Part shown: in pieces, positions 41,426 through 52,002 of the stretch | Numbering within the stretch: position 1 is the stretch's first letter | Layout: each line of letters opens with the position of its first letter | NCBI GenBank assembly: GCA_016234935.1 | Contig: JACRNL010000004.1 | Location: 1 to 64,000, forward strand | DNA from: Deltaproteobacteria bacterium | Lineage (GTDB): Bacteria; Desulfobacterota; GWC2-55-46 | Direction: 5' to 3' | DNA: 64,000 nucleotides | The notes under the pieces: model-generated | The model's input: only the letters and a program-made list of their open reading frames with translations | The model's database searches: none | Told to the model about the DNA's origin: nothing | Translations under genes and position numbers: made by a program

Positions 41426-41968
41426 ATGAAAAAAATAAAATTGCTATGTATGTTTTTCGCGGCGCTTTTGATCCTCTCTCACCCCGCGCTGGCAAAGGAA
41501 AAGGATAAGCAGCTCATCGGCTTTGCGAACCTCCAGAGGGCGTTGAACGAGTGCGACGCCGGAAAAAAGGCGCTCGACACCCTCAAGGAAGAGGCCAAGA
41601 AGCTCGAGGACACCCTGAATGAAAAGCAGGAAGAGCTTAAAAAGATGAAGGACGAGCTGGACAAGAAGAGCAGCGTCTGGAACAAGGAAACCCTGGAAAC
41701 CAAGGACAGGGAATTCAAGGCCAAGAGCATGGAGTTTCAGAAGATGTTCACGGATTACAACGACCAGCTCAACAAGAAGAAGCAGGAAAGGGAAGAGATG
41801 ATAATCGACGAGCTTCGCGAAATCGTGGATGAAATCGCAAAGCAGAAGGGTTATTCATACATATTCGAAAGGTCGGTCGGCGGCATACTTTACGCCCCTC
41901 CTGAGGCCGACATCACGGATGAGGTCATAAAGACGCACAACAAGCGTTCTAGGGCAAAGAAGGATTGA
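41426..41968 (+). CDS. OmpH/Skp family periplasmic chaperone
   Basis: Signal peptide; coiled-coil; position between bamA and lpxD. Confidence 0.92.
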   Translation: MKKIKLLCMFFAALLILSHPALAKEKDKQLIGFANLQRALNECDAGKKALDTLKEEAKKLEDTLNEKQEELKKMKDELDKKSSVWNKETLETKDREFKAKSMEFQKMFTDYNDQLNKKKQEREEMIIDELREIVDEIAKQKGYSYIFERSVGGILYAPPEADITDEVIKTHNKRSRAKKD

Positions 41969-41977
41969 GGTCCCGCG

Positions 41978-43033
41978 ATGACGGCGCGCAAAAGTCTTGA
42001 TGAACTTGCCTCTCTGACGGGCGGACGCGTGCAGGGGGACGGCGGAGCGGTCATCACCGGCATACTCCCGGTGGAAGAGGCGCGCCCCGGCGACATCGCG
42101 TTCATCGCCGGAAAAAGGCAGTTGAAGCTCCTGAAAGACTGCCGCGCCTCAGCCCTGATAGTAAAGGACGGAGAATTTGCCGAAGGCTCTTTCCCTGCCG
42201 GGGTCAATCTGCTGCTTGTTAAAAACCCCTACCTTGCGTTCGCCAAATGCCTGGAGGTCTTGCGGCCTCAAAGCGCCAAAGAGCCGGGGATACATGAAAG
42301 GGCCGTGGTCCATCCGGGCGCGGCCATCGGGAAGGCAGTTTCGATACAGGCCTGCGCGGTCATCGAAGAAGGCGCCGTTGTCGGCGACCGCGCGGTTATC
42401 TACCCAGGCGCATACGTCGCAAGGGGCGCGGTCATCGGCGAAGATGCCGTCATTTACTCCGGCGTTACCGTCAGGGAGGACTGCATTATAGGGAAACGTG
42501 TTATTATACACTCAAACTCCGTCATCGGCAGCGACGGCTTCGGCTACGCAAGGGACGGGGCAAAGTATTACAAAATCCCGCAGACGGGCGTCGTCCGGAT
42601 AGAAGACGACGTCGAGATAGGCGCGTGCTGCGCCGTGGACAGGGCAACGCTTGGCGAGACGGTCATAGGCAGGGGCACAAAAATAGACAACCTCGTTCAG
42701 ATAGCACACAACGTGAAGGTCGGACAGGACACCGTGATAGTAGCGCAGGTTGGCGTGGCCGGCTCCGCTACGATAGGGAGCAGGGTGCAGATAGGCGGAC
42801 AGGCCGGAATCGCCGGACACATCGAGCTGGGCGACGAAGCGATGATAGGCGCGCAGGCCGGAGTGGCAGGAGACGTCCCAAAAGGCTCCGTGATGTCGGG
42901 CTACCCCGCTATCCCGCACGGCGATTGGCTCAGGGCGTCTACCGTTTTCACAAAACTGCCTGAGATGAAAAAAAAACTCGCCGAGCTTGAAAAACTCATC
43001 AGGGAGATTGAAGGCTCTAAAAAAGAGCCTTGA
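41978..43033 (+). CDS. lpxD: UDP-3-O-(3-hydroxyacyl)glucosamine N-acyltransferase
   Basis: Hexapeptide repeats; [22 protein letters not shown]. Confidence 0.96.
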   Translation: MTARKSLDELASLTGGRVQGDGGAVITGILPVEEARPGDIAFIAGKRQLKLLKDCRASALIVKDGEFAEGSFPAGVNLLLVKNPYLAFAKCLEVLRPQSAKEPGIHERAVVHPGAAIGKAVSIQACAVIEEGAVVGDRAVIYPGAYVARGAVIGEDAVIYSGVTVREDCIIGKRVIIHSNSVIGSDGFGYARDGAKYYKIPQTGVVRIEDDVEIGACCAVDRATLGETVIGRGTKIDNLVQIAHNVKVGQDTVIVAQVGVAGSATIGSRVQIGGQAGIAGHIELGDEAMIGAQAGVAGDVPKGSVMSGYPAIPHGDWLRASTVFTKLPEMKKKLAELEKLIREIEGSKKEP

Positions 43034-43149
43034 CCGAAGGCCGCGCGCAGCCTGAGCGCCCCCGCCCTACCCTCCCCCATCAAGGGGGAGAAGATAAGGA
43101 AGGGGCTGAGCCCCCTCAGGGGGTCATCCCAAAACGTCAAGGAGACGTC

Positions 43150-43578
43150 ATGATAGACATTAAGGAGATAGAAAGCATCCTCCCGCACCGCTATCCTTTT
43201 CTCCTCATCGACAGGATAGTCGAGCTGGAAGCAGGCAAATTCGCAAAGGGCATCAAGAACGTAACCATAAACGAGCCGTTCTTCCAGGGCCACTTCCCCG
43301 GACACCCGATAATGCCGGGGGTGCTCCTTATCGAAGCCATGGCGCAGGTCGGAGGCGTCCTTGCCTTCAAGTCCGCCTCAGTCGCCAACAAGGTCGTCTA
43401 CTTCATGGGCATAGACAAGGCAAGATTCCGCAAACCCGTATTCCCCGGCGACACCGTGGAACTCCACGTAAACGTCCTGAAATGCAGGGGCACGATATGG
43501 ATATTCAAGGCAGAGGCGTTCGTCGCCGGCAACCTCGTCGCAGAAGCCGAGCTTATGGCGACGATAATGGAAAAATGA
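43150..43578 (+). CDS. fabZ: 3-hydroxyacyl-ACP dehydratase FabZ
   Basis: [37 protein letters not shown]. Confidence 0.97.
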   Translation: MIDIKEIESILPHRYPFLLIDRIVELEAGKFAKGIKNVTINEPFFQGHFPGHPIMPGVLLIEAMAQVGGVLAFKSASVANKVVYFMGIDKARFRKPVFPGDTVELHVNVLKCRGTIWIFKAEAFVAGNLVAEAELMATIMEK

Positions 43579-43620
43579 CTTTTACACAGCCATACCACCG
43601 ATAGGAAGGCAACGCTATTT

Positions 43621-44472
43621 ATGAATAAAACGAATCCAAAAGAGGTCACGATAGACCCGACCGCCATTGTGCACCCGTCGGCCCAGCTCGATACGAGCGT
43701 AAAAGTCGGCCCGTTCGCCGTCATCGGCGAGGACGTTCGCATAGGCAAAAACACCGTCATAGATTCCCACGTCGTGATAGACAAATGGACGACCATCGGG
43801 GCCCGCTGCTCCATCTTCCCGTTCGTGTCCATAGGCGCGGCGCCGCAGGATCTTGGCTATAAGGGCGAAAAGACCGAGGTCATAATAGGCGACAACAACG
43901 TCATAAGGGAGTTCGTCACCATACACAGGGCCACAACCAAGGAACAGAGAAAGACCGTGTGCGGAAGCTCCAACCTCCTCATGAACTACGTCCACATCGC
44001 CCACGACTGCCGCATCGGCTCAAACATCATCATGGCGAACGCCGCCACGCTCGCCGGACACGTGAGCATAGACGACTACGCCATAATCGGCGGCCTTGTC
44101 GCCATCCACCAGTTCGTGAGGATCGGCGCATACTGCATCATCGGCGGCGCCTCGGCGGTGAGTAAAGACATCCCGCCCTACGTCATGGCCGTCGGCAACA
44201 GGGCGAAACTCTACGGCCTTAACGCCGTGGGCCTTCGCAGAAAGGGTTTTTCCAGGCAGGAACTCGACGAAATAAAGCGGGCATACCATATAGTCTTCAG
44301 GTCTTCCCTCGGCATACAGGAGGCCGCGGATTTGCTCAAAAAGGAGCTGCCGGACTCGCTTCACGCGAGCCGCTTTGCCGCATTTTTGCATGACTCAAAA
44401 AGAGGACTGGCCCGCGAAAGGGTCAAGAGAAAGGGCGAACAGCCCGATGGCGGGAACGATGAAGAGGGTTAA
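43621..44472 (+). CDS. lpxA: Acyl-ACP--UDP-N-acetylglucosamine O-acyltransferase
   Basis: Hexapeptide repeats; VTIHRATTKEQRKTVCGSSNLLMNYVHIAHDC. Confidence 0.95.
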   Translation: MNKTNPKEVTIDPTAIVHPSAQLDTSVKVGPFAVIGEDVRIGKNTVIDSHVVIDKWTTIGARCSIFPFVSIGAAPQDLGYKGEKTEVIIGDNNVIREFVTIHRATTKEQRKTVCGSSNLLMNYVHIAHDCRIGSNIIMANAATLAGHVSIDDYAIIGGLVAIHQFVRIGAYCIIGGASAVSKDIPPYVMAVGNRAKLYGLNAVGLRRKGFSRQELDEIKRAYHIVFRSSLGIQEAADLLKKELPDSLHASRFAAFLHDSKRGLARERVKRKGEQPDGGNDEEG

Positions 44473-45412
44473 GACGGCCGTCATAGGCGTAGGCCATCTC
44501 GGCAGGTTTCACGCGCAAAAATACGCGATCCTGCCCGAAGCCGAGCTTGTCGGCGTAGCGGACGCCAGCTTTGAAAGGGCCGCCGCGGTCGCCGCGGAGA
44601 CAGGGACAAAGGCGTTTACGTCATACAGGGATCTTTTCAGCCTTGTCGACGCGGTAAGCGTCGCCACGCCGACAGACAGCCATTTTTCCATCGGCATGGA
44701 CTTCTTGTCAAGGGGCGTAGACGTCCTGATGGAAAAGCCCGTCACGAGCGCCGCCAAAGAGGCGCGCCTCCTCATCGAAGAGGCGGACAAACACAAGGCC
44801 ATCCTTCAAGTCGGCCACATCGAGAGGTTTAACCCCGCGATAACGGCCCTTGAAGGCAGGCTTAAAGACCCGGTCTACATAGAATGCGCGCGCGAATCCG
44901 TCTTTCCGAACAGGAGCTCCGACGTTGACGTCATTCTAGATCTGATGATACACGACATAGACGTCGTGCTGAGCCTCGTAAAGTCGGAGATAACGGAAGT
45001 CCAAGCGGCGGGCGTTGCCGTGCTGACCGACAGGGCGGACGTCGCCAGCGCGAGGCTTTGCTTCAGGAACGGCTGCGTGGCGGTCTTTGCCGCCAACAGG
45101 GCCGCGAAGGACCGCGTTAGAAAGATCGCCATATATCAAAAGGACGGCTACTTCTCAGCCGACTACGCAAGCCAGCTGCTTGCGTTTTCCAGAGTGGCGC
45201 GCTCCGCCGGCGCCTCTTTTGGCGCGCTGGTCCGCGCGGATATACCCATCGAAAAAAAGGACACCCTTCTTGAAGAGATCAGGTCCTTTGTAAAATGCTC
45301 CGCCCAAAGGTCTGTTCCGGTCGTCTCAGGGGCCGACGCCCTCAGGGCGCTTGAGGCCGCCGGGCGCATACAGGAGGCAATGGCCTTCCATCATGGGCCG
45401 GAGCGGCTTTAA
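44459..45412 (+). CDS. Gfo/Idh/MocA family oxidoreductase in lpxA-lpxB interval
   Basis: VKTAVIGVGHLGRFHAQKY; DVLMEKPVTSAAKEARLL; overlaps lpxA 3' end. Confidence 0.9.
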   Translation: MKRVKTAVIGVGHLGRFHAQKYAILPEAELVGVADASFERAAAVAAETGTKAFTSYRDLFSLVDAVSVATPTDSHFSIGMDFLSRGVDVLMEKPVTSAAKEARLLIEEADKHKAILQVGHIERFNPAITALEGRLKDPVYIECARESVFPNRSSDVDVILDLMIHDIDVVLSLVKSEITEVQAAGVAVLTDRADVASARLCFRNGCVAVFAANRAAKDRVRKIAIYQKDGYFSADYASQLLAFSRVARSAGASFGALVRADIPIEKKDTLLEEIRSFVKCSAQRSVPVVSGADALRALEAAGRIQEAMAFHHGPERL

Positions 45413-45573
45413 AAGCCGCATTCAACCTCAAAGCGCAGCTAATTCCGGAAACCGCATGCATACCCTTTCCCTTGCGGCAGCCGGGGCTTCTTGCTTGAAT
45501 TTTACCGATACGAAAACGATTTACCGCAACCTCAAGCCAGTCTCTGACTTTTCGTCCCCGGAATGACTAAAAA

Positions 45574-46743
45574 ATGACTAAAAACATCTTCATAGTGAGC
45601 GGAGAGGCGTCCGGCGACCTGCACGGCGCGTCGCTTATGCGCGCCCTACAAAGGCTGATGCCCGGCATCAAGGCCGCCGGCATGGGCGGCCCAAGGATGC
45701 GGGAGGCCGGCCTTACCGGCCTTGACTCAAAAGAGGTCTCGGTTGTCGGCATCACAGAGGTCGTCGCAAAGCTGCCGCAGCTGTTAAGGGCGTTCAGGGA
45801 ACTGAAAAAGCTGCTCATGAACGGCAGATTCGACGCCGTCATCCTCATAGACTTCCCGGACTTCAACCTGCGCTTTGCCAGGGCCGCCAAGAAAACCGGC
45901 GTCCCTATAATATATTACATAAGCCCGCAGGTCTGGGCGTGGAGAAGGGGCCGGGTCAGGAAGATAGCCGCCCTTGTTGACAAAATGCTCGTGGTCTTTC
46001 CGTTCGAGGAGGATATATACAGGCAGGCAGGCGTTGACGTCGAATACGTCGGCCACCCGCTCTACGCCGCCGCCGTATGTCCGCTCACAAAGGGCGAGGC
46101 GCGCGCAAAGCTCGGCCTGGCCGGCGAGGAAACCGTCATCGCGCTTCTGCCCGGAAGCAGGACGGCTGAGATACGACGCCTCCTGCCCCTGATGCTGGAA
46201 GCGGCCCCTCTCATCGAAAAACGGCTGGGCAGAAAAACGGCGTTCATCCTTCCCGCGGCGGACTCTGCGGAAGACGCGCTCCTTGACGACATCTTAAAGG
46301 CATCTCCCGTTCCCGTGAAGGTGCTCAAAAAAGAGACATACACCGCCCTGAGGGCGTCGGACGCGGCTGTGACAGCCTCAGGCACGGCTACGCTTGAAAC
46401 CGCGCTCATAGGGACGCCGATGGTCATCGTCTACAAGATATCCCCTCTCACATACGCGATAGCGCGGATGCTGATAAGCATTAAGGACATGGGCCTGCCG
46501 AATATCGTCGCGGGGAGACGCGTGGTAAGGGAACTCGTGCAGGACACTGTGACCCCTGTGAATATCGCCGGGGAGATCGCCGATATATTGACCGATTCCA
46601 CGAAAAAAAATGGTATAATTAAAGATTACGGCGAGATACGCGGGAAGCTTGCGGCCTCCGGGCCGGGCATTGCCGTTGACAGGGCCGCGGCCGCCGTATT
46701 CAAGGTGATAAACAGACATGGAACAGATAAAAGACAGCGCTGA
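45574..46743 (+). CDS. lpxB: Lipid-A-disaccharide synthase
   Basis: IFIVSGEASGDLHGASLMRAL, YYISPQVWAWRRGRVRKI, LLPGSRTAEI. Confidence 0.96.
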   Translation: MTKNIFIVSGEASGDLHGASLMRALQRLMPGIKAAGMGGPRMREAGLTGLDSKEVSVVGITEVVAKLPQLLRAFRELKKLLMNGRFDAVILIDFPDFNLRFARAAKKTGVPIIYYISPQVWAWRRGRVRKIAALVDKMLVVFPFEEDIYRQAGVDVEYVGHPLYAAAVCPLTKGEARAKLGLAGEETVIALLPGSRTAEIRRLLPLMLEAAPLIEKRLGRKTAFILPAADSAEDALLDDILKASPVPVKVLKKETYTALRASDAAVTASGTATLETALIGTPMVIVYKISPLTYAIARMLISIKDMGLPNIVAGRRVVRELVQDTVTPVNIAGEIADILTDSTKKNGIIKDYGEIRGKLAASGPGIAVDRAAAAVFKVINRHGTDKRQR

Positions 46744-47098
46744 AAAACCAAAGAGGCCGCTGATCATCTCTATCATATGCATACTTAACTTCATCTCCTT
46801 GCCGTTTTACTTCGCCATGCTCACGAACCCTGAGACCAAGGCGGCCCTTGAGAAGGACTACGGCTCCGCCTACGTGCCGACGGCCTTCGTTCTGGCCGCC
46901 TTCAGCACGGTGGCCATCATGGGGCTCTGGCGGATGAAAAGGTGGGGGGTCTGCGTCTTTACCGCCGCGGGGATAATCGGGCTGCTATACGACCTCTTTT
47001 ACATCGCGTCAGATAAAACGCCGACGAACCTGCTCAGCTATCTTTTTGAGATATTGTTTATAACCATCATTATCGCGCATTACAAAAAAATGACATGA
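46718..47098 (+). CDS. Small polytopic membrane protein of unknown function between lpxB and msbA
   Basis: Several hydrophobic segments; overlaps both neighbours by a few nt. Confidence 0.6.
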   Translation: MEQIKDSAEKPKRPLIISIICILNFISLPFYFAMLTNPETKAALEKDYGSAYVPTAFVLAAFSTVAIMGLWRMKRWGVCVFTAAGIIGLLYDLFYIASDKTPTNLLSYLFEILFITIIIAHYKKMT

Positions 47099-48876
47099 AC
47101 CTCTACATCCGCCTTTTAAAACTCCTGCCGCCATACAGGGGGCAGTTCATCCTCGCCTTCATAAGCATGATCGGTTTTGCCGTGTCAAACGGCGCCATGG
47201 CCTATCTTATCGGCCCGGTCATGCAGTTCCTCTTCTCCGGCAAGGCCGGAGCCGAAGAGCCGGTAAAACTCATCCCGTTTGAGATCTTTTCCATACCCAA
47301 AGACAGGATGATGGTCGCCATCCCGATAGCCATCATAGTCGTGGCGCTCGTAAAGGGCCTCAGCTCATACGGGCAGTCCTACTTCATGGGCTGTGTCGGG
47401 TACGGGGTGGTGCGCGACATAAGAAATAAGCTCCACAACCACATCCTTGAGCTGCCTATAAATTTTTTCAGCAATACGCCCACCGGCGTCCTGATGTCGC
47501 GCCTGACGAACGACGTGAACCTCATCCAGTCCGCCACGAGCGAAGCCGTCTCCACGGTCTTGAAGCAGAGCCTCACCATCATCGTCCTTGCCGGCGTGGT
47601 CATAAGCCTTGACTGGAAGCTCGCCCTTGCCGCGTCCGTCGCCCTTCCCCTTTCGGCATATCCCATGAGAAGGCTGGGCAAGCGCATGAAGAAGATATCC
47701 ACGCAGGGGCAGGTGACCATGGGCGCGATGACGGCCCTTTTGCATGAGGCCATCGCCGGCATAAGAATAGTAAAGGCATTCTGCATGGAAGGATATGAGT
47801 CCCTGAGGTTTCAAAAGGAAAACGAGAGCTTCAGGAAAAACCAGATCAAGACGCTGAAGGTCCGCGCCGTCTCGTCGCCCCTCATGGAGACCTTCGGCGC
47901 GGTGGGCTTTGCCGTGACCATCTGGTACGCGGCATACAGGATAAGCCACGGCACGCTGAGGCCCGAGACGTTCATATCCTTTTTCGCCTCTGTAATCATG
48001 TTCTACCAGCCCATAAAGGCCCTTAACGGCGTGAACCTCAACATCCAGCAGGGCCTTGCCGCGGCCGCGCGCGTCTTTGACGTCATAGACATTGAAAAAG
48101 AAGCGGCCGCCCCTGACGGCGCGGCAACGGGCGGGAAGGAGCTTGCCGGCATCAACGATTCCATAGAATTCAGGGACGTATCCTTCCGCTACGGCGGCGA
48201 TTACGTGCTCGCCGGCGTCAACCTCAAGGTCAGGCGCGGCGAGGTCATAGCCATAGTCGGAAGCTCAGGGGCCGGGAAGACCACCTTCGTCAACCTCCTT
48301 CCGAGGTTCTACGACGTAACCGGCGGGAGCATCCTTTTTGACGGCGCGGACGCCAGGGAATTTACGCTTAAATCGCTGAGATCGCAGATAGCCATAGTCT
48401 CCCAGCACGTGGTGCTTTTCAACGACAGCGTGAAAAGAAACATCGCCTACGGCGACTACCGGAGGACGGACGCGGAGATAATCGCCGCGGCAAAGGCGGC
48501 AAACGCGCATGAGTTTATCTTGAGGCTCCCGGCGGGTTATGATACGCTCATCGGCGAAGGCGGCGTCAGGCTCTCCGGCGGCGAAAGGCAGCGCCTTTCC
48601 ATAGCGCGGGCCATCCTCAAAAACGCGCCAGTACTCATACTGGACGAAGCTACGTCATCGCTTGACACGGAGAGCGAACACGAGGTGCAAACCGGGCTTG
48701 GCAACCTCATGGAAGGCCGCACTACCTTTGTCATCGCCCACCGCCTCTCTACCGTGAGGAACGCCGACCGCATCATCGTCTTTTCAGGCGGCGGCATAAA
48801 GGAGACGGGCAGGCACGAAGAGCTTCTAACGCGCGAAGGCGAATACCACAGGCTCTATTCAATGCAGTTCAAATAA
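47095..48876 (+). CDS. msbA: Lipid A export ABC transporter (MsbA-like)
   Basis: Fused TMD-NBD; VGSSGAGKTTFVNLLPRFYD; RLSGGERQRLSIARAILKNAPVLILDEATSSLD. Confidence 0.93.
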   Translation: MNLYIRLLKLLPPYRGQFILAFISMIGFAVSNGAMAYLIGPVMQFLFSGKAGAEEPVKLIPFEIFSIPKDRMMVAIPIAIIVVALVKGLSSYGQSYFMGCVGYGVVRDIRNKLHNHILELPINFFSNTPTGVLMSRLTNDVNLIQSATSEAVSTVLKQSLTIIVLAGVVISLDWKLALAASVALPLSAYPMRRLGKRMKKISTQGQVTMGAMTALLHEAIAGIRIVKAFCMEGYESLRFQKENESFRKNQIKTLKVRAVSSPLMETFGAVGFAVTIWYAAYRISHGTLRPETFISFFASVIMFYQPIKALNGVNLNIQQGLAAAARVFDVIDIEKEAAAPDGAATGGKELAGINDSIEFRDVSFRYGGDYVLAGVNLKVRRGEVIAIVGSSGAGKTTFVNLLPRFYDVTGGSILFDGADAREFTLKSLRSQIAIVSQHVVLFNDSVKRNIAYGDYRRTDAEIIAAAKAANAHEFILRLPAGYDTLIGEGGVRLSGGERQRLSIARAILKNAPVLILDEATSSLDTESEHEVQTGLGNLMEGRTTFVIAHRLSTVRNADRIIVFSGGGIKETGRHEELLTREGEYHRLYSMQFK

Positions 48877-48888
48877 GGCAGGCGGACG

Positions 48889-49550
48889 ATGCTTAAAAAA
48901 ATATCCGGCGCCGCCGGCGCCGCGCTTATCCCGGTTATCGCGAGCGGCCTCATAAGGCTCATCGCCGCGACCATGCGCATCAGCTGCGTCCATTTCGACG
49001 AATACCGGAGCGCGCTCAAGCAGGGCCGCCAGCACATCCTGACCTTCTGGCATGGAAGGCTCATGATGATGCCGCACGCGTACCGCGGCGGCAAGGGCAT
49101 CACAATCCTCGTCAGCCAGAGCAGGGACGGGGAGCTTGTCTCAAGGACGGTCAGGCGGCTTGGCATCGAGTCCGTGCGCGGCTCATCCACCCGCGGATGG
49201 CTCGGCGGGATCAAGGGACTTTTAAAGGCCGCGCAAAGCGGACGCGACCTCGCCATAACTCCGGACGGCCCAAAGGGGCCGCGCTATAAGGCGCAGATGG
49301 GCGTTATCCAGATAGCGCGCGCAACCGGCCTTCCCGTCTTCCCCCTGGCCTTCGGCGCTTCAAAAAAAAAACATTCGGCAGCTGGGATTCCTTTATAATG
49401 CCATACCCCTTTTCCAGGGGGGTCTTTATAGCCGCTCCGCCGATAAGCGTGCGCGCTCAAGCAACGCCGGAAGAAATGGAAGAAGCGCGCTCGGCGCTTG
49501 AACGGACGCTTAACGCGATAACGGCAGAGGCGGACAACTATTTTTCATAA
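48889..49550 (+). pseudogene. DUF374 lysophospholipid acyltransferase-like gene; ORF interrupted at an A10 tract (frame break at ~49371); may be frameshifted, phase-variable or assembly error
   Basis: Frame 1: LTFWHGRLMMMPHAY...ITPDGPKGPRYKAQMGVIQIARATGLPVFPLAFGASKKK; -1 frame continues TFGSWDSFIMPYPFSRGVFIAAPPISVRAQ...ADNYFS* to 49550. Confidence 0.8.
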
Positions 49551-49588
49551 ACGGGACGCCGCGTCAAGCCGCGGCCTGATATCTATAA

Positions 49589-50869
49589 ATGAAATATGTC
49601 CTCTACGACGTCATCCTTCACGTCTCCCTTTTAGTCACGCTCCCCTATTTTTTTATCAAGATGCTCACCGCGCGCAAGTACCGCGAAGGCATCACGGAGC
49701 GTCTCGGTTTCATACGCGCCCAAAAGCTGAAAGGTCTTTCAGGCGGCCCCGTGCTTTGGGCGCATGCAGTGTCCGTCGGCGAGACGCGGGCCGTAATGCC
49801 GCTTCTCAGGCTCTTCAAGCAGCGGCATCCCGCGGTGAAGATCGCCTTTTCCACGGTCACGCAGACCGGCAACAGGGTGGCCGCCAAGGAAGGCGCGGGC
49901 ATCATTGACGCCCTTTTTTACTTCCCCTTCGACCTTTCGTGGACGGTAAAGGGCGCAATAAAAAAAACAAGGCCCAAGGTCTTTTTAACCGTTGAAAAGG
50001 AGATCTGGCCTAATCTTTTCCTCCATTTAAACCGGTTAAAAACGCCGGTCATCATGGTGAACGGCACCATTTCCGAGAGGTCATGCAGGAGGTTCATCCG
50101 TTTCGGCTTTTTCTTCCGGGGGGTTTTCGGCATGATGCAGGCATTTTGCGCCCGGACGCCGGAGGATATGAAGCGGGCCGTAAATGCCGGCGTGAAAAAA
50201 GACAGCGCCTTTTTGACGGGCAATATAAAGTTCGACATCAGGCCGCCGGAGGTCAATGCCTCCTCGCTGGACGCGCTTAAAAAAGCGCTGGGCCTGAAGG
50301 CCGGCGACAGGGTGATAGTGGCCGGAAGCACGCACCGGGGAGAGGAAGAAATTATCCTGTCCGCGTTCAAGGCGCTCTCAGCTGAATTAAAGGGATTAAA
50401 ACTCATCCTCGCGCCGAGACATCCGGAAAGATTCAACGAGGCCGAGGCCGTTGTCAAAAAGAGCGGCCTGTCCTGGGCAAGGCGCAGCAGCGGGACCGGC
50501 GCCGACGTCGTCATCCTTGACACCATCGGAGAGCTGATGACGGTCTATTCCTTCGCGGACGCGGCCATCGTCGGAGGCAGCTTCGTGGAAGGCATAGGCG
50601 GACATAACCTGCTTGAGCCCGCCCTGCTTGGCAAGCCCGTCGTCTGCGGCCCTTATCTGACGACGTATCTCAACATGGCGGAAATGCTCGAAGCGGCGGG
50701 CGGGGGTTTGCGGACAGAGGCAACCGGCCCGGCCATAGCCGGCGCGCTCAGGAAACTTTTAAACGACGAACAGCTCAGGCTGAGGACAGGCAATGCCGCC
50801 AGCGCGGCGGTCAAGGCGAACAGGGGCGCGGTTCAAAAAACGCTGGATGTGATTGAACGGTATTTTTAG
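49589..50869 (+). CDS. waaA: 3-deoxy-D-manno-octulosonic acid transferase
   Basis: VLWAHAVSVGETRAVMPLL, FFPFDLSWTVKGAIKKTRP, GGSFVEGIGGHNLLEPA. Confidence 0.95.
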   Translation: MKYVLYDVILHVSLLVTLPYFFIKMLTARKYREGITERLGFIRAQKLKGLSGGPVLWAHAVSVGETRAVMPLLRLFKQRHPAVKIAFSTVTQTGNRVAAKEGAGIIDALFYFPFDLSWTVKGAIKKTRPKVFLTVEKEIWPNLFLHLNRLKTPVIMVNGTISERSCRRFIRFGFFFRGVFGMMQAFCARTPEDMKRAVNAGVKKDSAFLTGNIKFDIRPPEVNASSLDALKKALGLKAGDRVIVAGSTHRGEEEIILSAFKALSAELKGLKLILAPRHPERFNEAEAVVKKSGLSWARRSSGTGADVVILDTIGELMTVYSFADAAIVGGSFVEGIGGHNLLEPALLGKPVVCGPYLTTYLNMAEMLEAAGGGLRTEATGPAIAGALRKLLNDEQLRLRTGNAASAAVKANRGAVQKTLDVIERYF

Positions 50870-50919
50870 AGCGCGGAGCCGGGCTTTAGCCTTGCCATGC
50901 GTTTCAAACTATCAGGCAT

Positions 50920-52002
50920 ATGGCATCTTTCCTGCAAAAAAATATCAAGCGATGGATGAGCGAGCCGGGCCGGGGGGGGCTTGCTCACATCATACTTTAC
51001 TGCCTTTCCCTTGCTTACGGCCTCGCCGTCTCCGTCAGGCTAAGGCTATACGGCCTCGGTATATTGAGCACCAAAAGGCTTCCATGCAAGGTAATCTCCA
51101 TCGGCAACATCACGGCCGGAGGCAGCGGCAAGACGCCGATGGCCATCCACGTTGCCGGACTTCTGAAAAAGCGGGGAGAGCGCGTTACGGTTTTAAGCAG
51201 GGGCTATGGCCGCGCCAGCTCAGGCGTTTTAACGGTTTCAGACGGTAAGAATATTCTCCTTGGGCCGCGGGAGGCCGGGGATGAGCCGTATCTAATGGCA
51301 ACGCGCCTCAAAGGCGTGCCGGTGGTTGTCGGTGAAGACCGCGCAGAGGCCGGCCTATTCGCCATCCGGAAGTTTAATCCTGCGTGCATTATCCTCGATG
51401 ACGGCTTTCAGCATTTGAGGCTTGAACGGGACCTTAATATTCTGCTCGTTGACGCTCAGGCCGGCTTTGGCAACGGCTTTTTACTGCCGCGCGGGATACT
51501 GCGCGAACCGTTGTCCGCCGTAAAAAGGGCGTCAATTACCATGGTGAAAGGCAGTGGTCTTGGAGACAACACCGCTGATATCATACACCGGTCTGGCAAG
51601 TCTGTCGTTAAATTCAACTATAAACCAAACTGCCTTACGCATCTAAGCGGCAATCAGACGCTGCCCCTTACGAGCCTTAAGGGCAAGCGCGTTATTGCGA
51701 TTGCAGGCATTGCCAACCCGGAATCTTTCTTTTCGACGCTCAGGAGGCTGAATGCCGAAATTGTTAAAACCATCATTTTCCCTGACCATCACGCATATTC
51801 AAAAGCCGATATTCTCAAAATCGAAGCGCTGAAAAAGGCCGCACCTGACGCGGATATTATCATCACAACCGAAAAGGACGGGGTCAAGCTGAAGGGCCTT
51901 GTTGACAGGAGGCTTGGAATTTACGCCCTCTCCATTGATGTCTGGATCGAGGACAGGATGGAATTTGAAAAAGCCTTCTCCTTTCTAAAGGAAGACCGGT
52001 GA
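50920..52002 (+). CDS. lpxK: Tetraacyldisaccharide 4'-kinase
   Basis: VISIGNITAGGSGKTPMAIHVAGLLKKRGERVTVLSRGYGR, IILDDGFQHLRLERDLNILLVDA. Confidence 0.95.
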   Translation: MASFLQKNIKRWMSEPGRGGLAHIILYCLSLAYGLAVSVRLRLYGLGILSTKRLPCKVISIGNITAGGSGKTPMAIHVAGLLKKRGERVTVLSRGYGRASSGVLTVSDGKNILLGPREAGDEPYLMATRLKGVPVVVGEDRAEAGLFAIRKFNPACIILDDGFQHLRLERDLNILLVDAQAGFGNGFLLPRGILREPLSAVKRASITMVKGSGLGDNTADIIHRSGKSVVKFNYKPNCLTHLSGNQTLPLTSLKGKRVIAIAGIANPESFFSTLRRLNAEIVKTIIFPDHHAYSKADILKIEALKKAAPDADIIITTEKDGVKLKGLVDRRLGIYALSIDVWIEDRMEFEKAFSFLKEDR

